A stretch of 60,105 nucleotides of DNA, taken from assembly GCA_023396225.1 (NCBI GenBank), contig JAEWWT010000022.1, positions 1 through 60,105 on the forward strand, read 5' to 3'. Source of the stretch: Bacillota bacterium. GTDB lineage: Bacteria; Bacillota; Clostridia; Oscillospirales; Ruminococcaceae. Below are positions 32,866-43,944 of the stretch, piece after piece. The notes below the pieces were generated by a model that saw only the letters and a list, made by a program, of their open reading frames with translations, did no database searches and was not told the origin of the DNA. Numbering within the stretch: position 1 is the stretch's first letter; each line of letters starts with the position of its first letter. The translations under genes were made by a program, and so were the position numbers.

Positions 32866-35160
32866 CTACTGTTGGAAACAATATTTCAAAAATGCAGTCA
32901 ATGCCGAAATTAACCCGTTTACTTCCTTTATTTCCTGATATATTAATCTGACATATTTTTCAATAACCTCACGTTCTTCAACTGAAGCTTCTCCGTCTGC
33001 ATAACGTATCCTGTCAAAGACGTCAGTAATATCTTCAAATGACATATCTTCGAATTTTATCCTGATTGAAACCCTTTCGGCAAAACATGCAGCAGTTTCA
33101 CCAATTTTTGGAAGAAACCGTTTTCTTGCAAATAAGTAATATGACATTCTGAAACAATGCATAAATTTTTCTGTATCTGAACTTTTTTTATATGTACTCA
33201 GGAATTTACACGACTTTACTGCAAAGTACGAAATAATAACAAGCAGAATGCCAAGAACAGAAAAAGTTATAACTATAATATATGTCGATGAATGGTTTTC
33301 CTTTTCAGGCTTGATATCAGATAAAGTTTCAGTCAAAGCTTGTGCATTTCCATTATATTCAAATGCATTATTATTTTTATATTCAACTTTTAAATTAGCT
33401 TTTTCACGAAAACCATATCTGCCGCTGCTAAATGAAGCTGTCGGTTCAAAAGGAATCCATCCTACTCCTTCTATGTATGCCTCAACCCATGCATGTGCTT
33501 TTGATCCGGTAACAGACAGATTTAAAAACGAATTCAAATGGCTGCAATTTATCGAAAAGCCCTGCACATATCGTGTTGGAATTCCCTCACACCGAGCAAG
33601 CACTGCCATTGAAGAGGCAAAGTATGTACAGTATCCCTTTTGACTTTCAAAAAGAAAATAGTCTACTGGGTCATTTCCTTTTGATACTTCACCGGGAATA
33701 AGAGTATACTTATAATTCTTGAGAAAAGCCTCAATAGCGCATAACTTGTCATAGTCGTTTGTGCAATCAGCAGTTATTTTGTCGGCAAGCTGGTATGTCC
33801 TATCTGTAACACTGTCTGGAAGTTTCGTATATGTTTCAGAAATATATTCAGCTCTTTTTGCAAGAGTTTCTTCAATATTCTCAGGAACATTTTTATCAAG
33901 ATAATGCTTTGTGGAAATGTCGTCAGTATCATAGTCAAAAGCTGACCTGACGATTTCTCCGAATTCATCCGAACGATAATTTATTTCCAGATAATTTACA
34001 CTGTAACTTGTGTCAGTACCTTTCCGTTCATCAAACATAACTGACGGTGAAGATGCATCATATCCTTCTGTGTTGTATAATTCAAAAGTTTTTAATGGAT
34101 AAAACATTGTCTGGGTGTAAATATTATCATATCTTATAATAAGTCCTGTCTTAGCAGTAATCTTTGCAAAATCATCTCTGGTAATACCTTCACGTTCAAA
34201 AGCACAAACAGTTTCGCAGTAGTCAAGGTAATAGTCACTATCGGAGAAATTGTCGTATTTGCTCTTACTCCAGCCTTTTTTACTATAAACATCATTCACA
34301 TTTCCAATTAAATAAGTCGATGAACGAGGGCTGGATGATGAACATGTAAGCAACAGCTGGCTATTATCCTGCTGTTCGAGTCCTGCGCCGAAAGCATTTC
34401 CTGATTCAGAATAACCCTGCAAACCAATGTTGAATTCCGTTGATTCAGGATTGAACAAATAGTTGATATCCGTCAGTATTTCGCTGACCTTAACAGCGGT
34501 CTTTTTAACAAAGTTCCAGCTAAGCGGTTGTTCTGATGACGGCAGTACAGCTATAATAATTGAAAATGTCGCAAACAGCGGCAATAAGAAAGACAGGACA
34601 TGACTAAGATTCTTTTTGTCTTTTTTATATAGATATAACAGGTTCAATTCTGCCAATGCAGACACAATAATCCCAGTAGCAGCAAAAGCCTCAACTGCAC
34701 TTGGAACAATTCCAACAGCTACATAAAAAAACAACAATATTAATGTAATAAGTGCTGCGGAATATCTCACAGAAGGTAATTTCAGCTGAGGAAAAAACAC
34801 AGCGGATAAAATTGCAGACATAACTGAAGTCACAAAAAATGTTTCTCCAGCGTTAATCTCTTCTCCTGCAAAAAAATCTATTGCGGTATTTGCAATATTA
34901 TCTACAATTGAAATTCCGACAAGATTAAGTATTAGGAGTATCATTGTCAGAACTGCAGCTGCCCCAACAAAAACTGCCGAATTCTTTCTGTTGATATATA
35001 AAAAAACAATTACCAAAGTAAAAATAAGCGAAGTAACTGCAACAGCAAGCGGAGCGGTATTTCCCATAAGTTTCAGCAATCCGCTTTCTGCCAGCAAAAC
35101 TAAACATAGCGATATAAAGGCTGTGTAAAGATTTTCGGAAAGTATTTTTCTAATTTTCAT
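32866..35160 (-). CDS. TgpA-like membrane transglutaminase-domain protein
   Basis: The start is the ATG after GGAGGTAAAG, inside the end of the DUF58 gene (11-base overlap); the frame extends to 35190. About six N-terminal membrane segments (to about 215) precede an outside domain with the transglutaminase core: Cys511 (GYCTYFASS) and His556 (KAHAWVEAY); Glu takes the place of the third acidic residue (PFEPTAS). One more membrane segment and a cytoplasmic tail follow. With DUF58 and MoxR it forms a widespread envelope operon, whose chemistry is not established. Confidence 0.85.
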   Translation of the reverse strand: MKIRKILSENLYTAFISLCLVLLAESGLLKLMGNTAPLAVAVTSLIFTLVIVFLYINRKNSAVFVGAAAVLTMILLILNLVGISIVDNIANTAIDFFAGEEINAGETFFVTSVMSAILSAVFFPQLKLPSVRYSAALITLILLFFYVAVGIVPSAVEAFAATGIIVSALAELNLLYLYKKDKKNLSHVLSFLLPLFATFSIIIAVLPSSEQPLSWNFVKKTAVKVSEILTDINYLFNPESTEFNIGLQGYSESGNAFGAGLEQQDNSQLLLTCSSSSPRSSTYLIGNVNDVYSKKGWSKSKYDNFSDSDYYLDYCETVCAFEREGITRDDFAKITAKTGLIIRYDNIYTQTMFYPLKTFELYNTEGYDASSPSVMFDERKGTDTSYSVNYLEINYRSDEFGEIVRSAFDYDTDDISTKHYLDKNVPENIEETLAKRAEYISETYTKLPDSVTDRTYQLADKITADCTNDYDKLCAIEAFLKNYKYTLIPGEVSKGNDPVDYFLFESQKGYCTYFASSMAVLARCEGIPTRYVQGFSINCSHLNSFLNLSVTGSKAHAWVEAYIEGVGWIPFEPTASFSSGRYGFREKANLKVEYKNNNAFEYNGNAQALTETLSDIKPEKENHSSTYIIVITFSVLGILLVIISYFAVKSCKFLSTYKKSSDTEKFMHCFRMSYYLFARKRFLPKIGETAACFAERVSIRIKFEDMSFEDITDVFDRIRYADGEASVEEREVIEKYVRLIYQEIKEVNGLISALTAFLKYCFQQ

Positions 35161-36340
35161 CTTTACCTCCGAGAACATCAGATATTTCATCTGAAAGGGT
35201 TATATGTCGGAAAATTACCCGCTTATCTAGAGCCTCTGAAAGAGCAATTCCATTTTCTCCGATAAGCAGAATTGCAGCGTCTCCGTCAAGTTTGATAATG
35301 TTTTCGCAGGTTCTGCAAAGTTCTTCTGTAAGAGAGCTGACTGCAAAAATTACAAAATCTCCTGACATACCAAAGGATGGAAATATACTTAATATTTCTG
35401 TAGGAGAATGATTGCTGCAAAAATTTATTCCTGCACACTTGCTATAGAATTTCTTTAGGTTTTCATGGCTGTCAATATAATATCTGTTTATTTCTTCATA
35501 CTCGTAAACAACTGTTACAGGTGCATTTTTTCTCACCAGATAACTTGAAGTTGTCAAAGCGCTTTCAATTATTTTATCCTCAACGATAATTCGAGTATAA
35601 TCATCAGAATCAATCTGTGACATATCCATGATAAATATGATTTTTCCATCCTGAACGTCAGAGTTCTGCCTAACGAAAAGCTCCTGCTTTTTTGCGGATA
35701 TCTTCCAGTTCACAAGCTTTATGCTGTCGCCAACAATGTACTTTCTGTTTTCACAATCAGGAGGTTCAGAATTATTTCCACGTGAAAAGCGCAGTAGCTT
35801 TGCATCGCTGTCCAAAGGAGAAAGCGTAATTTTATCTATCTCATAAATCTTTGGAAGAACGCTCATGCTGATTGTTGATGGTGCAGGATACTTAACGCTG
35901 AAAAGTCCAAGATAATCTGTAACAATGACGTCTTTAACGCCTATATTGTATTCACCCCTGTACTTACAAAGAATTTCAGTGTGATTCTCGATTTTTTCCT
36001 GCGGAACCAGATGATAACTTCTGCTAAGGGACATATTCTGTGGAGTAGAAAAGTCCTCCATGAATGTAACCTTGACGTCAGTGTATGACAAAAAATCCTC
36101 GTCAGACAAAGCGAAAAAGTATGGAGTCTTTTCGCCCTTGACGACTATTCTATTTTCGGCTGTCTGGTAAATACGAAAACGCAGATACACATAAAAAGTA
36201 TTTATAAGTGAAAAAACTGGTATCAGAATAAGAATATAAAACAGTGTCCTTGCTGCCCCGCCGAAAAAGGAAGCAAAAACGGCTGAAGCAACAATCAATC
36301 CTATAAGAATTAGTCTTCTTACTTTCATATTATCTTTCAA
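35150..36340 (-). CDS. DUF58 domain protein
   Basis: Two N-terminal membrane segments (about 8-45) lead to the DUF58 domain with its hallmark ENRKYIVGDSIKLVNWKISAKKQELFVRQ (about 199-227), followed by a von Willebrand A-like fold (FIMDMSQIDSDD). It probably works with the MoxR ATPase encoded just upstream in assembly or maturation of envelope proteins. Stop and next start overlap. Confidence 0.88.
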   Translation of the reverse strand: MKDNMKVRRLILIGLIVASAVFASFFGGAARTLFYILILIPVFSLINTFYVYLRFRIYQTAENRIVVKGEKTPYFFALSDEDFLSYTDVKVTFMEDFSTPQNMSLSRSYHLVPQEKIENHTEILCKYRGEYNIGVKDVIVTDYLGLFSVKYPAPSTISMSVLPKIYEIDKITLSPLDSDAKLLRFSRGNNSEPPDCENRKYIVGDSIKLVNWKISAKKQELFVRQNSDVQDGKIIFIMDMSQIDSDDYTRIIVEDKIIESALTTSSYLVRKNAPVTVVYEYEEINRYYIDSHENLKKFYSKCAGINFCSNHSPTEILSIFPSFGMSGDFVIFAVSSLTEELCRTCENIIKLDGDAAILLIGENGIALSEALDKRVIFRHITLSDEISDVLGGKDEN

Positions 36341-36351
36341 ACTCCCTCCGC

Positions 36352-37281
36352 TTAAAGCACAGGAGTATTGATTTTATTGAGAATACGCTCAATTACGGAA
36401 TGAACGCTTGCCTTTTCCATTTTTGCGTCGGATGAAAGTGTTACTCTGTGGCACAGAACGTTGTAAACAACACGCTGAACATCATCAGGCGTAACAAAAT
36501 CACGTCCGGAAATATATGCTGAAGCCTGCGAAGCGCGAATAAGTGCAAGGGTAGCACGAGGGCTTGCTCCGAGAAGAAGCTTTTCATTTTGTCTTGTTGC
36601 AGACACAATGCTTACTATGTATGAAGAAACATCAGGTACAATTTTCACAGCCGCAGTTTCCTTCTGCATTTGCAGAATTTCATCCCTTGACGCAACAGCT
36701 GACAAGCATTCACGGGTTATCCCCTGTAGAAAGTTTTCCGCCATCTTTTTCTCATCATCAAAGTCAGGATAGCCAATTGAAATACGCATAAGGAAACGGT
36801 CAAGCTGAGCTTCAGGCAGGTTATATGTACCGAGAAAATCGGAAGGATTCTGTGTGGCAATAACCATAAAAGGTTCATCAAGACGGTATGTTTTTCCGTC
36901 AACTGTAACCTGCTTTTCCTCCATAGCTTCAAGCAGACTTGCCTGCGTTTTCGGCGAGGTACGGTTTATTTCATCGGCAAGAACAATATTGCTCATGACC
37001 GCACCTTTAATAAACCTGAATTCTCCGTTTTTCATATCATAAACTGACGTTCCGGTAACATCACTTGGCAAAGTATCGGGAGTAAACTGAATACGTGAAA
37101 AATCACATCCGGCAGAAACAGCAAGTGCGTTTGCGAGTGTTGTTTTTCCGACACCTGGAACATCCTCAAGAAGCAGATGTCCGCCTGCAAGAAAAGTCAT
37201 TACAGCAAAGTTTACAGCTTCAGGTTTTCCAACAAGAACTTTATTAATATTAAAAATTATATCCGTCACTTTTTTATTCAT
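36352..37281 (-). CDS. MoxR-family AAA+ ATPase
   Basis: MoxR ATPases act as chaperones for metal or cofactor insertion and complex assembly. I start at the ATG giving MNKKVTDIIF; a start four codons earlier is possible. Walker A GVGKTT (about 43-48), Walker B LADEINR, sensor NPSDFLGTYNLPEAQLDRF and the C-terminal lid are present. It is the first gene of MoxR-DUF58-transglutaminase. Confidence 0.92.
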   Translation of the reverse strand: MNKKVTDIIFNINKVLVGKPEAVNFAVMTFLAGGHLLLEDVPGVGKTTLANALAVSAGCDFSRIQFTPDTLPSDVTGTSVYDMKNGEFRFIKGAVMSNIVLADEINRTSPKTQASLLEAMEEKQVTVDGKTYRLDEPFMVIATQNPSDFLGTYNLPEAQLDRFLMRISIGYPDFDDEKKMAENFLQGITRECLSAVASRDEILQMQKETAAVKIVPDVSSYIVSIVSATRQNEKLLLGASPRATLALIRASQASAYISGRDFVTPDDVQRVVYNVLCHRVTLSSDAKMEKASVHSVIERILNKINTPVL

Positions 37282-37316
37282 AATGCACCCCATAAATCAA
37301 TAATTTTTCCAACAAA

Positions 37317-37345
37317 AGTATAACATAATACCACATTCAAGTCAA
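37317..37345 (-). promoter_or_regulatory. Promoter of the MoxR operon
   Basis: Minus strand TTGACT (37340-37345), 17 bp, TATACT (37317-37322), about 35 bases before the MoxR start. Confidence 0.65.
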
Positions 37346-37491
37346 CAAATCCATTAGTATATACATAATCTTTTGACAATTGACATACATATTGGTTCGT
37401 TATTTTATTCTTAAATATATTATTCATACTTTATTAAAGGATAAAAAGGAGGCAGTTATAAAAAATGACGGATAATAATAAGTCTTAGATT

Positions 37492-39030
37492 TTATTTAAG
37501 TAATACATCAATCTGTTCAGCCATTTCGTTTATGGATTTTACCTGATTTTTCATTTGAACAGCATCCTTTGCATTGTTTTCAACCATACTTGTAATCAAT
37601 GCAAACTCACTGTTTTCCTTTTCAATGCTCTCTGCAATGTCGGCATTGATGTCAACTGTACGCTTAATAACATCGTTTTGTCTGCTGTGTACATCATTCA
37701 TTGCATTAATATCATTCATTGACTGATGGAGCAATGTGTTGATTTCATTCATGTTGTTAAAAACACTTGCAAAATATTCATTCTGAAGATTAAGCTTCTT
37801 GTTATTATTATTAACATAAGAAGTCATTTCAATTACATTATCTTGAACTCTGCTCATTACAGTCTGGATTTCAGAAAGTGACTGCTGTGTTCCGTTTGCA
37901 AGATTTCCTACTTCATGAGCAACAACAGCAAAACCCTTTCCTGCCTCTCCTGCACGTGCAGCCTCAATAGTTGCATTCAGAGAAAGAATATTAGTTGACA
38001 TTGCAATATCGCTTATCAGCTTTAAGGTTACGTCAATTCCCTTAACGGCTTCGGAGAGTTTTTCAGCAACAGAACTTGTTTCAATCATTGACTGAATAAC
38101 TTCCTTGTTTACAGTCTGAAGAGAGTTAAGTGATTTTTCATTTTCAGAGGATTTGTCAATGATTTTGCCAGATATCTGTGCAACTTTTTCAACATTATTG
38201 CTCAGAAGAGTTCCGCAGTTTTTCAGCTCATTGAGATTTGCAATACTTGTGTCTGACTTTTTGCGCAAAGCATTACTGTCAGCAAGGAGAGCCTCACCTG
38301 TTAATGCAAGCTCCTGAGCTGTTGTAGATTCATTGGACGAAATTTATGAAAGCACAGAGCCTGCTTTAAGCAGTTTCTCTGAAAGTGCCTGTGCAGTTGA
38401 CAGAACCTTTTGTACACGTGCATTGTTTGCTTCTATTTCATCTTTCTTCATATCTACAAGATAGCGGTTGATAAGCAGACACATTAAAAATACTGCAAAC
38501 AGACAAAGTGTGACTCCGACAATTCTCAGAACAAGTTCTGCTATAAAAATACTGTCTCTAACCGGGAGTACAATATCGCTTCTGACTATACTGACAACAA
38601 TCAGAGACACAAAACTTTCAGCTATTGAAATAACAACTACCTTTATATCAAGGAAAAATGCAGTCAGTACTGCAAAATAGAAAACATAAGCCCAAAATTC
38701 ACGTGTAGGTATCATATAGTAAATGAAATTATACTGGATTGCAAGAAGAATTAGCACAAAAATCTTTCCTGCTTTAAGCATTTTAGGTTTCAGATTTTTG
38801 TTTCCATCTGCGTCTTTTTCATAGGAAATACGGATAAGAATAATTCCGATTGTAAGATAGGCAGTGCAGGTGCCAAGAAAAATTCCAAGAGCAATCCATG
38901 AAACGGCAGGATAAAAGCCAAGCATTTTCAACGCAGCAAATGTAACAGCAGCGCAAGTAGTACTTCCTGTAACGAGAATGATTACCAAGCTGTAGATTTT
39001 GTTCATATATTCCTGAATAACTTTACTCAT
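37492..39030 (-). pseudogene. Methyl-accepting chemotaxis protein with in-frame TAA
   Basis: The N-terminal 230 residues (from ATG after GGGGGGATTAGC) have six membrane segments and end at TAA (38344-38346) as SVLS. The same frame goes on with ISSNEST and the full signalling hairpin (STNILSLNATIEAARAGEAGKGFAVVAHEV), as in an intact receptor. A single C-to-T change (CAA to TAA) explains it. The downstream part has a TTG at 38268 but no clear ribosome site. So the receptor is split, and probably does not signal unless the stop is suppressed. Confidence 0.8.
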
Positions 39031-39301
39031 GCTAATCCCCCCAATATCTAACATAATTATTTAATAAAAGTTTAACACATTTTCACATAAATGTCAATGC
39101 ATGTCGAAATAATTCGGATAATATTTACTAATATTTTTACATATTTTTATTAATTTTAACATTGATAACCATTACATTTAATGCCCTAAAAGTAATATTA
39201 GGCAACAATTATTTAACAATTTTAGTAAATAAAATAATACCACCATTCTCAATTGCACTATTTTATTTATATTGTTTGCCTTTTTTATGCAAATAGAAAA
39301 A

Positions 39302-39333
39302 CAGCAAAGAACTTGAAAAATTGTTCTTTGCTG
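39302..39333 (-). terminator. Terminator of the second chemoreceptor gene
   Basis: CAGCAAAGAAC and GTTCTTTGCTG form a perfect 11-bp stem; TTTTT follows on the minus strand. The rest of 39055-39445 shows no gene. Confidence 0.75.
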
Positions 39334-39445
39334 CTATCTCATTCTATTATTTAAGATTTTTCATCGGGAGAATTTTATACTTGTGTTAAAACACTATTTC
39401 AGTACAACAACATAATATTCTCCCCAACTGTTTGCATTGTAATAT

Positions 39446-41434
39446 TTATTTTCTTATTTTGAACTTAGCAACAAGTTCAAATAACTTTTGTGCTTCTGCA
39501 GAAATCTCTTCGGAAGATCCGGCACTTTCCTCTGATGTAACAGAGTTTTTCTGAACAACATCTGAAATCTGGTTGATTCCCTGTGTAACTTCAACTACAG
39601 AACGTGACTGTTCCTCAGAAGCATCTGAAATCATAGCAATAAGTCTTGTTGTTTCAACAGAATTCTTAACAATTTCTTCAAGAGTTTTAGCTGTTTCTTC
39701 AGCAATTGTTGTTCCGCTTTCAACTGCGGTTATGGAACTCTGGATAAGTGCTGTTGTTGTCTTTGCAGCTTCAGCAGATTTAGCGGCAAGATTTCTTACT
39801 TCATCAGCAACAACTGCAAATCCCTTACCGGCAGAACCGGCTCTTGCGGCTTCAACTGCTGCATTAAGAGCAAGAATATTTGTCTGGAACGCAATGTCAT
39901 CAATTGTTTTAATAATATTGACAATCTGCGAGGATGTGGAATTAATATCCTTCATGGCCTGCATCATCTGTTCCATCTGAGTGCTACCATTCTTGATAAG
40001 CTTTGTCTCATCAGCAGAATTGCTGCTTGCAATTTTCGCATTCTTTGCACTGTCCTTGACCTGATTTGAAATTTCATCAACTATTGAACTCATCTCATTA
40101 ACAGCACTTGCCTGTGTAGAAACGCCATGTGAAAGTTCCTGTGCAACATTTGCAACCTGTTCAGAGCCCTTAGAAACCTGTTCACAGCTTACTCTTATGT
40201 TAAGCATAACTTGGTTAAGCGAATCAAGGATTTTATTCAATGAAACCTTAAGCGGAGCAAAATCCCCATGATATTCCTTAGTGATGTCAAGATTGAAATT
40301 ACCGTTTGACATCTGTTCAAGAACTCTTGATATTTCACCAATATAATCAGAAAGATTATTTACTGTATTGGAAATACTTGTCGTAAGATCATTCGTTTCT
40401 ATGGTATCATATGAAATATTAACATCAGATGTAAGGTCGCCATTTTCAAGAAGCTTTACTCTTTCAACAGCTGCTATTATAGGATGTGCAATCTTATTAG
40501 CAAAGAATCTGAAGCTTACTGTAGAAACAACAAATGCTACCAAACTTATAATAAGAGAGATAATAAAAGTATTAATTACAGGAATAGCTACTTCAGCTTC
40601 AGGAATTAAAATTGCAATAGACCATCCGTCAGGAGAATCTATAGGTTTATAGGAAACATAATAATGCTTGCCGTCTTCCATAGATACAATGGATTGTCCT
40701 TCAGTACCCTTAAGCATTTCCTGTACAAGACGTGCAGAATCAGCATAATTCTTATCTTCTTGAGCCCTTGTAATTGGATTTATAGAATTATTAACCTTTT
40801 CGTCATCACTTGAAACAATATATGTACCATTTCTGTCCACTATGAATGCAAGACCGCCATAGTCGTTGGATTCTTCATAACCCTTTATAATGTCAAAGAA
40901 ATAATTAATGTTAAGTCCTGTAAAAATAACGCCGTCTGCAATTCCGTTGTCCATTCTTTGGGCAACATAATAAGTCATTATCTGGTCTTTCTTACTGAAT
41001 ACAGGAGAAGAAATGTTAGGAATTCCGCCCATTGCCATCTTGAAATAATCTCTTTGAGATAAATCAAATCCATCATATGTAGTACCATTTGCATCAATAA
41101 CGCTTATTGTATAGAACATTGTCTTTTTTACTCTGTTATCAAGCAAATATGATTCTATTCCCTTTACATCTTTGGTAAGGAATTTTTTGGCTATATCAGT
41201 ATCTTTTGCAAGAGTATCCTGTTCAAAATATACTCTTGACATAACATTTTCTATAGATGATGAATATGATTCTGCAAGCATATTCGCCTCGCTATATACG
41301 CTGTTTCTCTCATTTTGCCTAGTAATAATAAGATTAGCAATTCCTAAACCAACAACAATAATAAAAATAGTAATATACCCAAGAGTAAGTAATCTTTTTT
41401 TGATACTTCTTATTTTTTTAGTTCCATTTCTCAT
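39446..41434 (-). CDS. Methyl-accepting chemotaxis protein with dCache sensor
   Basis: The 662-residue receptor has a membrane segment (about 15-35), an outside dCache domain (about 40-275, DRNGTYIVSSD.. and GWSIAILIPEAEV), a second membrane segment, HAMP, and the cytoplasmic signalling rod with its hairpin (QTNILALNAAVEAARAGSAGKGFAVVADEVRNLA). It should sense small ligands, often amino or organic acids, and control CheA. GGGAGG precedes the ATG, and a small CCCTG-CA-CAGGG palindrome (41456-41467) lies in the leader. The 560 bases upstream have no gene I can support. Confidence 0.9.
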   Translation of the reverse strand: MRNGTKKIRSIKKRLLTLGYITIFIIVVGLGIANLIITRQNERNSVYSEANMLAESYSSSIENVMSRVYFEQDTLAKDTDIAKKFLTKDVKGIESYLLDNRVKKTMFYTISVIDANGTTYDGFDLSQRDYFKMAMGGIPNISSPVFSKKDQIMTYYVAQRMDNGIADGVIFTGLNINYFFDIIKGYEESNDYGGLAFIVDRNGTYIVSSDDEKVNNSINPITRAQEDKNYADSARLVQEMLKGTEGQSIVSMEDGKHYYVSYKPIDSPDGWSIAILIPEAEVAIPVINTFIISLIISLVAFVVSTVSFRFFANKIAHPIIAAVERVKLLENGDLTSDVNISYDTIETNDLTTSISNTVNNLSDYIGEISRVLEQMSNGNFNLDITKEYHGDFAPLKVSLNKILDSLNQVMLNIRVSCEQVSKGSEQVANVAQELSHGVSTQASAVNEMSSIVDEISNQVKDSAKNAKIASSNSADETKLIKNGSTQMEQMMQAMKDINSTSSQIVNIIKTIDDIAFQTNILALNAAVEAARAGSAGKGFAVVADEVRNLAAKSAEAAKTTTALIQSSITAVESGTTIAEETAKTLEEIVKNSVETTRLIAMISDASEEQSRSVVEVTQGINQISDVVQKNSVTSEESAGSSEEISAEAQKLFELVAKFKIRK

Positions 41435-42065
41435 AATTATACCTCCCTAATTTTACCCTGCACAGGGCAGAAATCCTATATTAGTTAGTAAAGTACCCCC
41501 AATCCTTTATAATTAAGCTGCAAAATATATACCTATATTTTTGGTTATACTGTCTTACATAGATGTAAAGTAAAAATGAATAAATAGCTTTCTGGAATAG
41601 TTTAATAAATTTTACAATGAATCGTATAGCCGTAAAGTATAGTTATCCCCTATAGATATACAAAAGACAAAGCTACAATTTACACCAACTAATGTTGTCT
41701 TTTTGTCATTTTCATAACATAATTATAACGTATTAAATAGGATTACTGATTATTTGTATAACACTTTATCACTTTAAATAGGAATTATCTTTTTTGAATA
41801 TAATAACATAAATATTAATGATTATCAGATAAAGCTAAAAATATATGGTTTTAATTATTGACATTATAACATATTGCCCATTACTTTTCAATATTTATTG
41901 CAAATTTAGTTAATTTTACATAATTGTTAATATAGTTTATACCAAACATGCACAATTTAAACCTATGTTATTAATAAAAATCATATGCTGAATAAATAAA
42001 ATGAGCAGGAACGACATTAGCCGAACCTGCTCTGTTGTATCAGGTTCAGGTGGTCAATTTATAAG

Positions 42066-42446
42066 GCAATCAACAAAGGGCAATAAAGATCGTCTAGTAC
42101 CACTCAATTCTAAAGCATTAAACATACTGAAAGAAATACGCAGTTATGACAACAGTAATGGCTTTCTTTTTACGGTTAAAGGTTCAGATACTCCTATGGG
42201 GTTCCGTACATATCACGACCGCTACAAAGCCTATTTTAAAGCACAGCAAGAGAAACACCCTGATTTACCATACATGACACCACATAAGCTAGACACACCT
42301 ACGCTTCGTATATGCTTCAATGTGGGGCAGATATTGAAACGGTTCGGTGCTTGCTTGGACATTCAGACATAGCTACAACAGCTGTATACATACATTCAAA
42401 CTTCAAACAAATGCAGGAAGCTACAAATAATCTTAAATTTACTTGA
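42066..42446 (+). pseudogene. Tyrosine integrase remnant, frameshifted
   Basis: The C-terminal catalytic part is visible (KGNKDRLVPLN, then HKL). One missing A near 42295 shifts the frame; with it the text continues RHTYASYMLQCGADIETVRC, then LLGHSDIATTAVYIH, the His-x-x-Arg, Gly-His and Tyr motifs. The N-terminal two thirds are absent. It is a relic of an element once inserted here, 1.2 kb from the tRNA-Leu fragment. Confidence 0.8.
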
Positions 42447-42553
42447 TTATTTTAGCATAATATTATATAATTAGCAAATAAAGTAATTTGATGTGAATAT
42501 AATAACATTTTTGTCTAAAAACAACAATTTGATTTTCGGGAGGATTTACTGAA

Positions 42554-43518
42554 TTGAAAAAGTTAATTAATATAATCATCAGTATTATAGCATTTCTTTG
42601 CATTCTAATTGTTATAAAACTTTCTACGTTACCACTTTTACCTTTTCTAAGCGAGAAATCATTTTGGTATTCTTCAGAAATAGAGAGAGAAAAATATTCA
42701 CTAATTTACAGTGTATGTCTTAGCTTTTTTCTAAGTTCATTTTTTTATTTTTTAGTTAATGTAATTCCAGATAAGGTAAAATCATATCGTGCTAAGCTTC
42801 TTATTTCTCCTTATGTAAATACATTACTGTTCAGCATGGAACAAATAATAAGTATATTGAGTCTTCAAAATTTATGTCAACTTATAGTGGAGATAAAAAA
42901 GAGCCAATAAAATGTTTTCTGATCAGTGGTACAGATGAGGACTTATTTGATTTCTACAAGTATTATTTAAGATTAAAAAAACTGAATCAACATACTGAGT
43001 ATTATATCACAACAACATACTCTGATGATAAAACCAAACAAGTTTTAGAAGAAATTAATTCAGGCAAAAGAATTAATAATACAATTCTTTCAATACATGA
43101 TAGAACTAATGCAAAATGAATTTCCAGCTATAATTTATAAAAATAGTGATAAGCAAATACAATTTATTTTAAATGTTCTAAAAACTATATTTAAAAATAT
43201 TAATTCTTATGATATAAATAAGCTAGATAATAAGAGTATTATTAATTCAAAATTATTGATTTTAATTAATATAACTGATTTTGATATTACAGATTTTGAA
43301 AATTCTCCGTATGTTTTTGCACTGAATAAAATTAAGTTTTTTAAACAATACTTTAATTTTAATAAAAGTGGATGTAAAGGAGAACAATTTTTTATAAAGT
43401 ACCATTAAGTTTTTTAAAAATTCAGTTTAATAAAGATCAACCAAATAGAAAAGTATTATTTGATATGAAAAAAGCAATTTATGATTACATAGATCTAAAG
43501 AATCAAATAAATAAATAA
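42554..43518 (+). pseudogene. Decayed gene for a two-segment membrane protein
   Basis: Four successive open pieces in alternating frames (42554, 42874, 43097 and from about 43395) join into one protein of about 310 residues: two N-terminal membrane segments, then an alpha/beta domain (IKCFLISGTDEDLFDFYKYYL..). At least three frameshifts separate them. The family is not recognised. GGGAGG before the first codon shows that it was once translated. Confidence 0.6.
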
Positions 43519-43555
43519 TATTCGCACTTTTTTCAGAAAAATGAATAAAAATAAC

Positions 43556-43595
43556 AAAAGCGTACTATGTGAAATAACCCACAAAGCACGCTTTT
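43556..43595 (-). terminator. Terminator behind the tRNA-Leu fragment
   Basis: AAAAGCG and CGCTTTT arms with inner GTG/CAC pairing; T-rich on both strands. It sits where the terminator of the intact tRNA-Leu gene would be, just after the CCA end. Confidence 0.6.
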
Positions 43596-43603
43596 ATCGT
43601 ATT

Positions 43604-43658
43604 TGGTGCGGATAAGGTGACTTGAACACCCACGAGATTGCTCTCACTAGAACCTGAA
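43604..43658 (-). other. 3' half of a tRNA-Leu gene, attachment-site candidate
   Basis: Read on the minus strand, the segment runs from the anticodon loop TTCAGGT (anticodon CAG) through the long variable arm of tRNA-Leu (GAGAGCAATCTC), the T arm (GGTG-TTCAAGT-CACC) and acceptor end to CCA. The 5' half is missing; the match stops exactly at the anticodon loop, a common integrase crossover point. The complete tRNA should lie at the other end of the inserted element, to the right of the window. Confidence 0.75.
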
Positions 43659-43944
43659 GATAAAGAATCATAGTTTATTACAATTTATGTATTACCGTAT
43701 AACACCTTGCAAAGCCCATAGAATCGGCGTTTTTGAGCAATTTAAAATCTAAATCCAATTAAACCCTATTGTTTGTTTCTAACGTTTTTTTGAAAAAGTG
43801 TTAGAAAAAGTGTTAGAAAAATCAGCCCATTATTGACAACCAATTTAATACCTTGATTCAGCCTAATAATATAGGTTTTATTGCGCTGCATGAGGGTATT
43901 TTTTATGAAGTTTTTTATACTATTTAAATTTATTGCATCATGAA

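Noticed and set aside
37464..37488. Seven-codon plus-strand ORF with a perfect AAGGAGG site
   Set aside because: Too short, faces the end of the chemoreceptor gene, and no downstream plus-strand gene is present for it to lead.
28638..39030. TAA recoded as a sense codon, to explain in-frame TAA in two genes
   Set aside because: TAA ends many intact genes in the window at the expected place, so the two cases are better read as nonsense mutations.
41435..42000. Cyclic di-GMP or other riboswitch before the chemoreceptor gene
   Set aside because: Only a small CCCTG/CAGGG palindrome is visible; I cannot match a known aptamer core.
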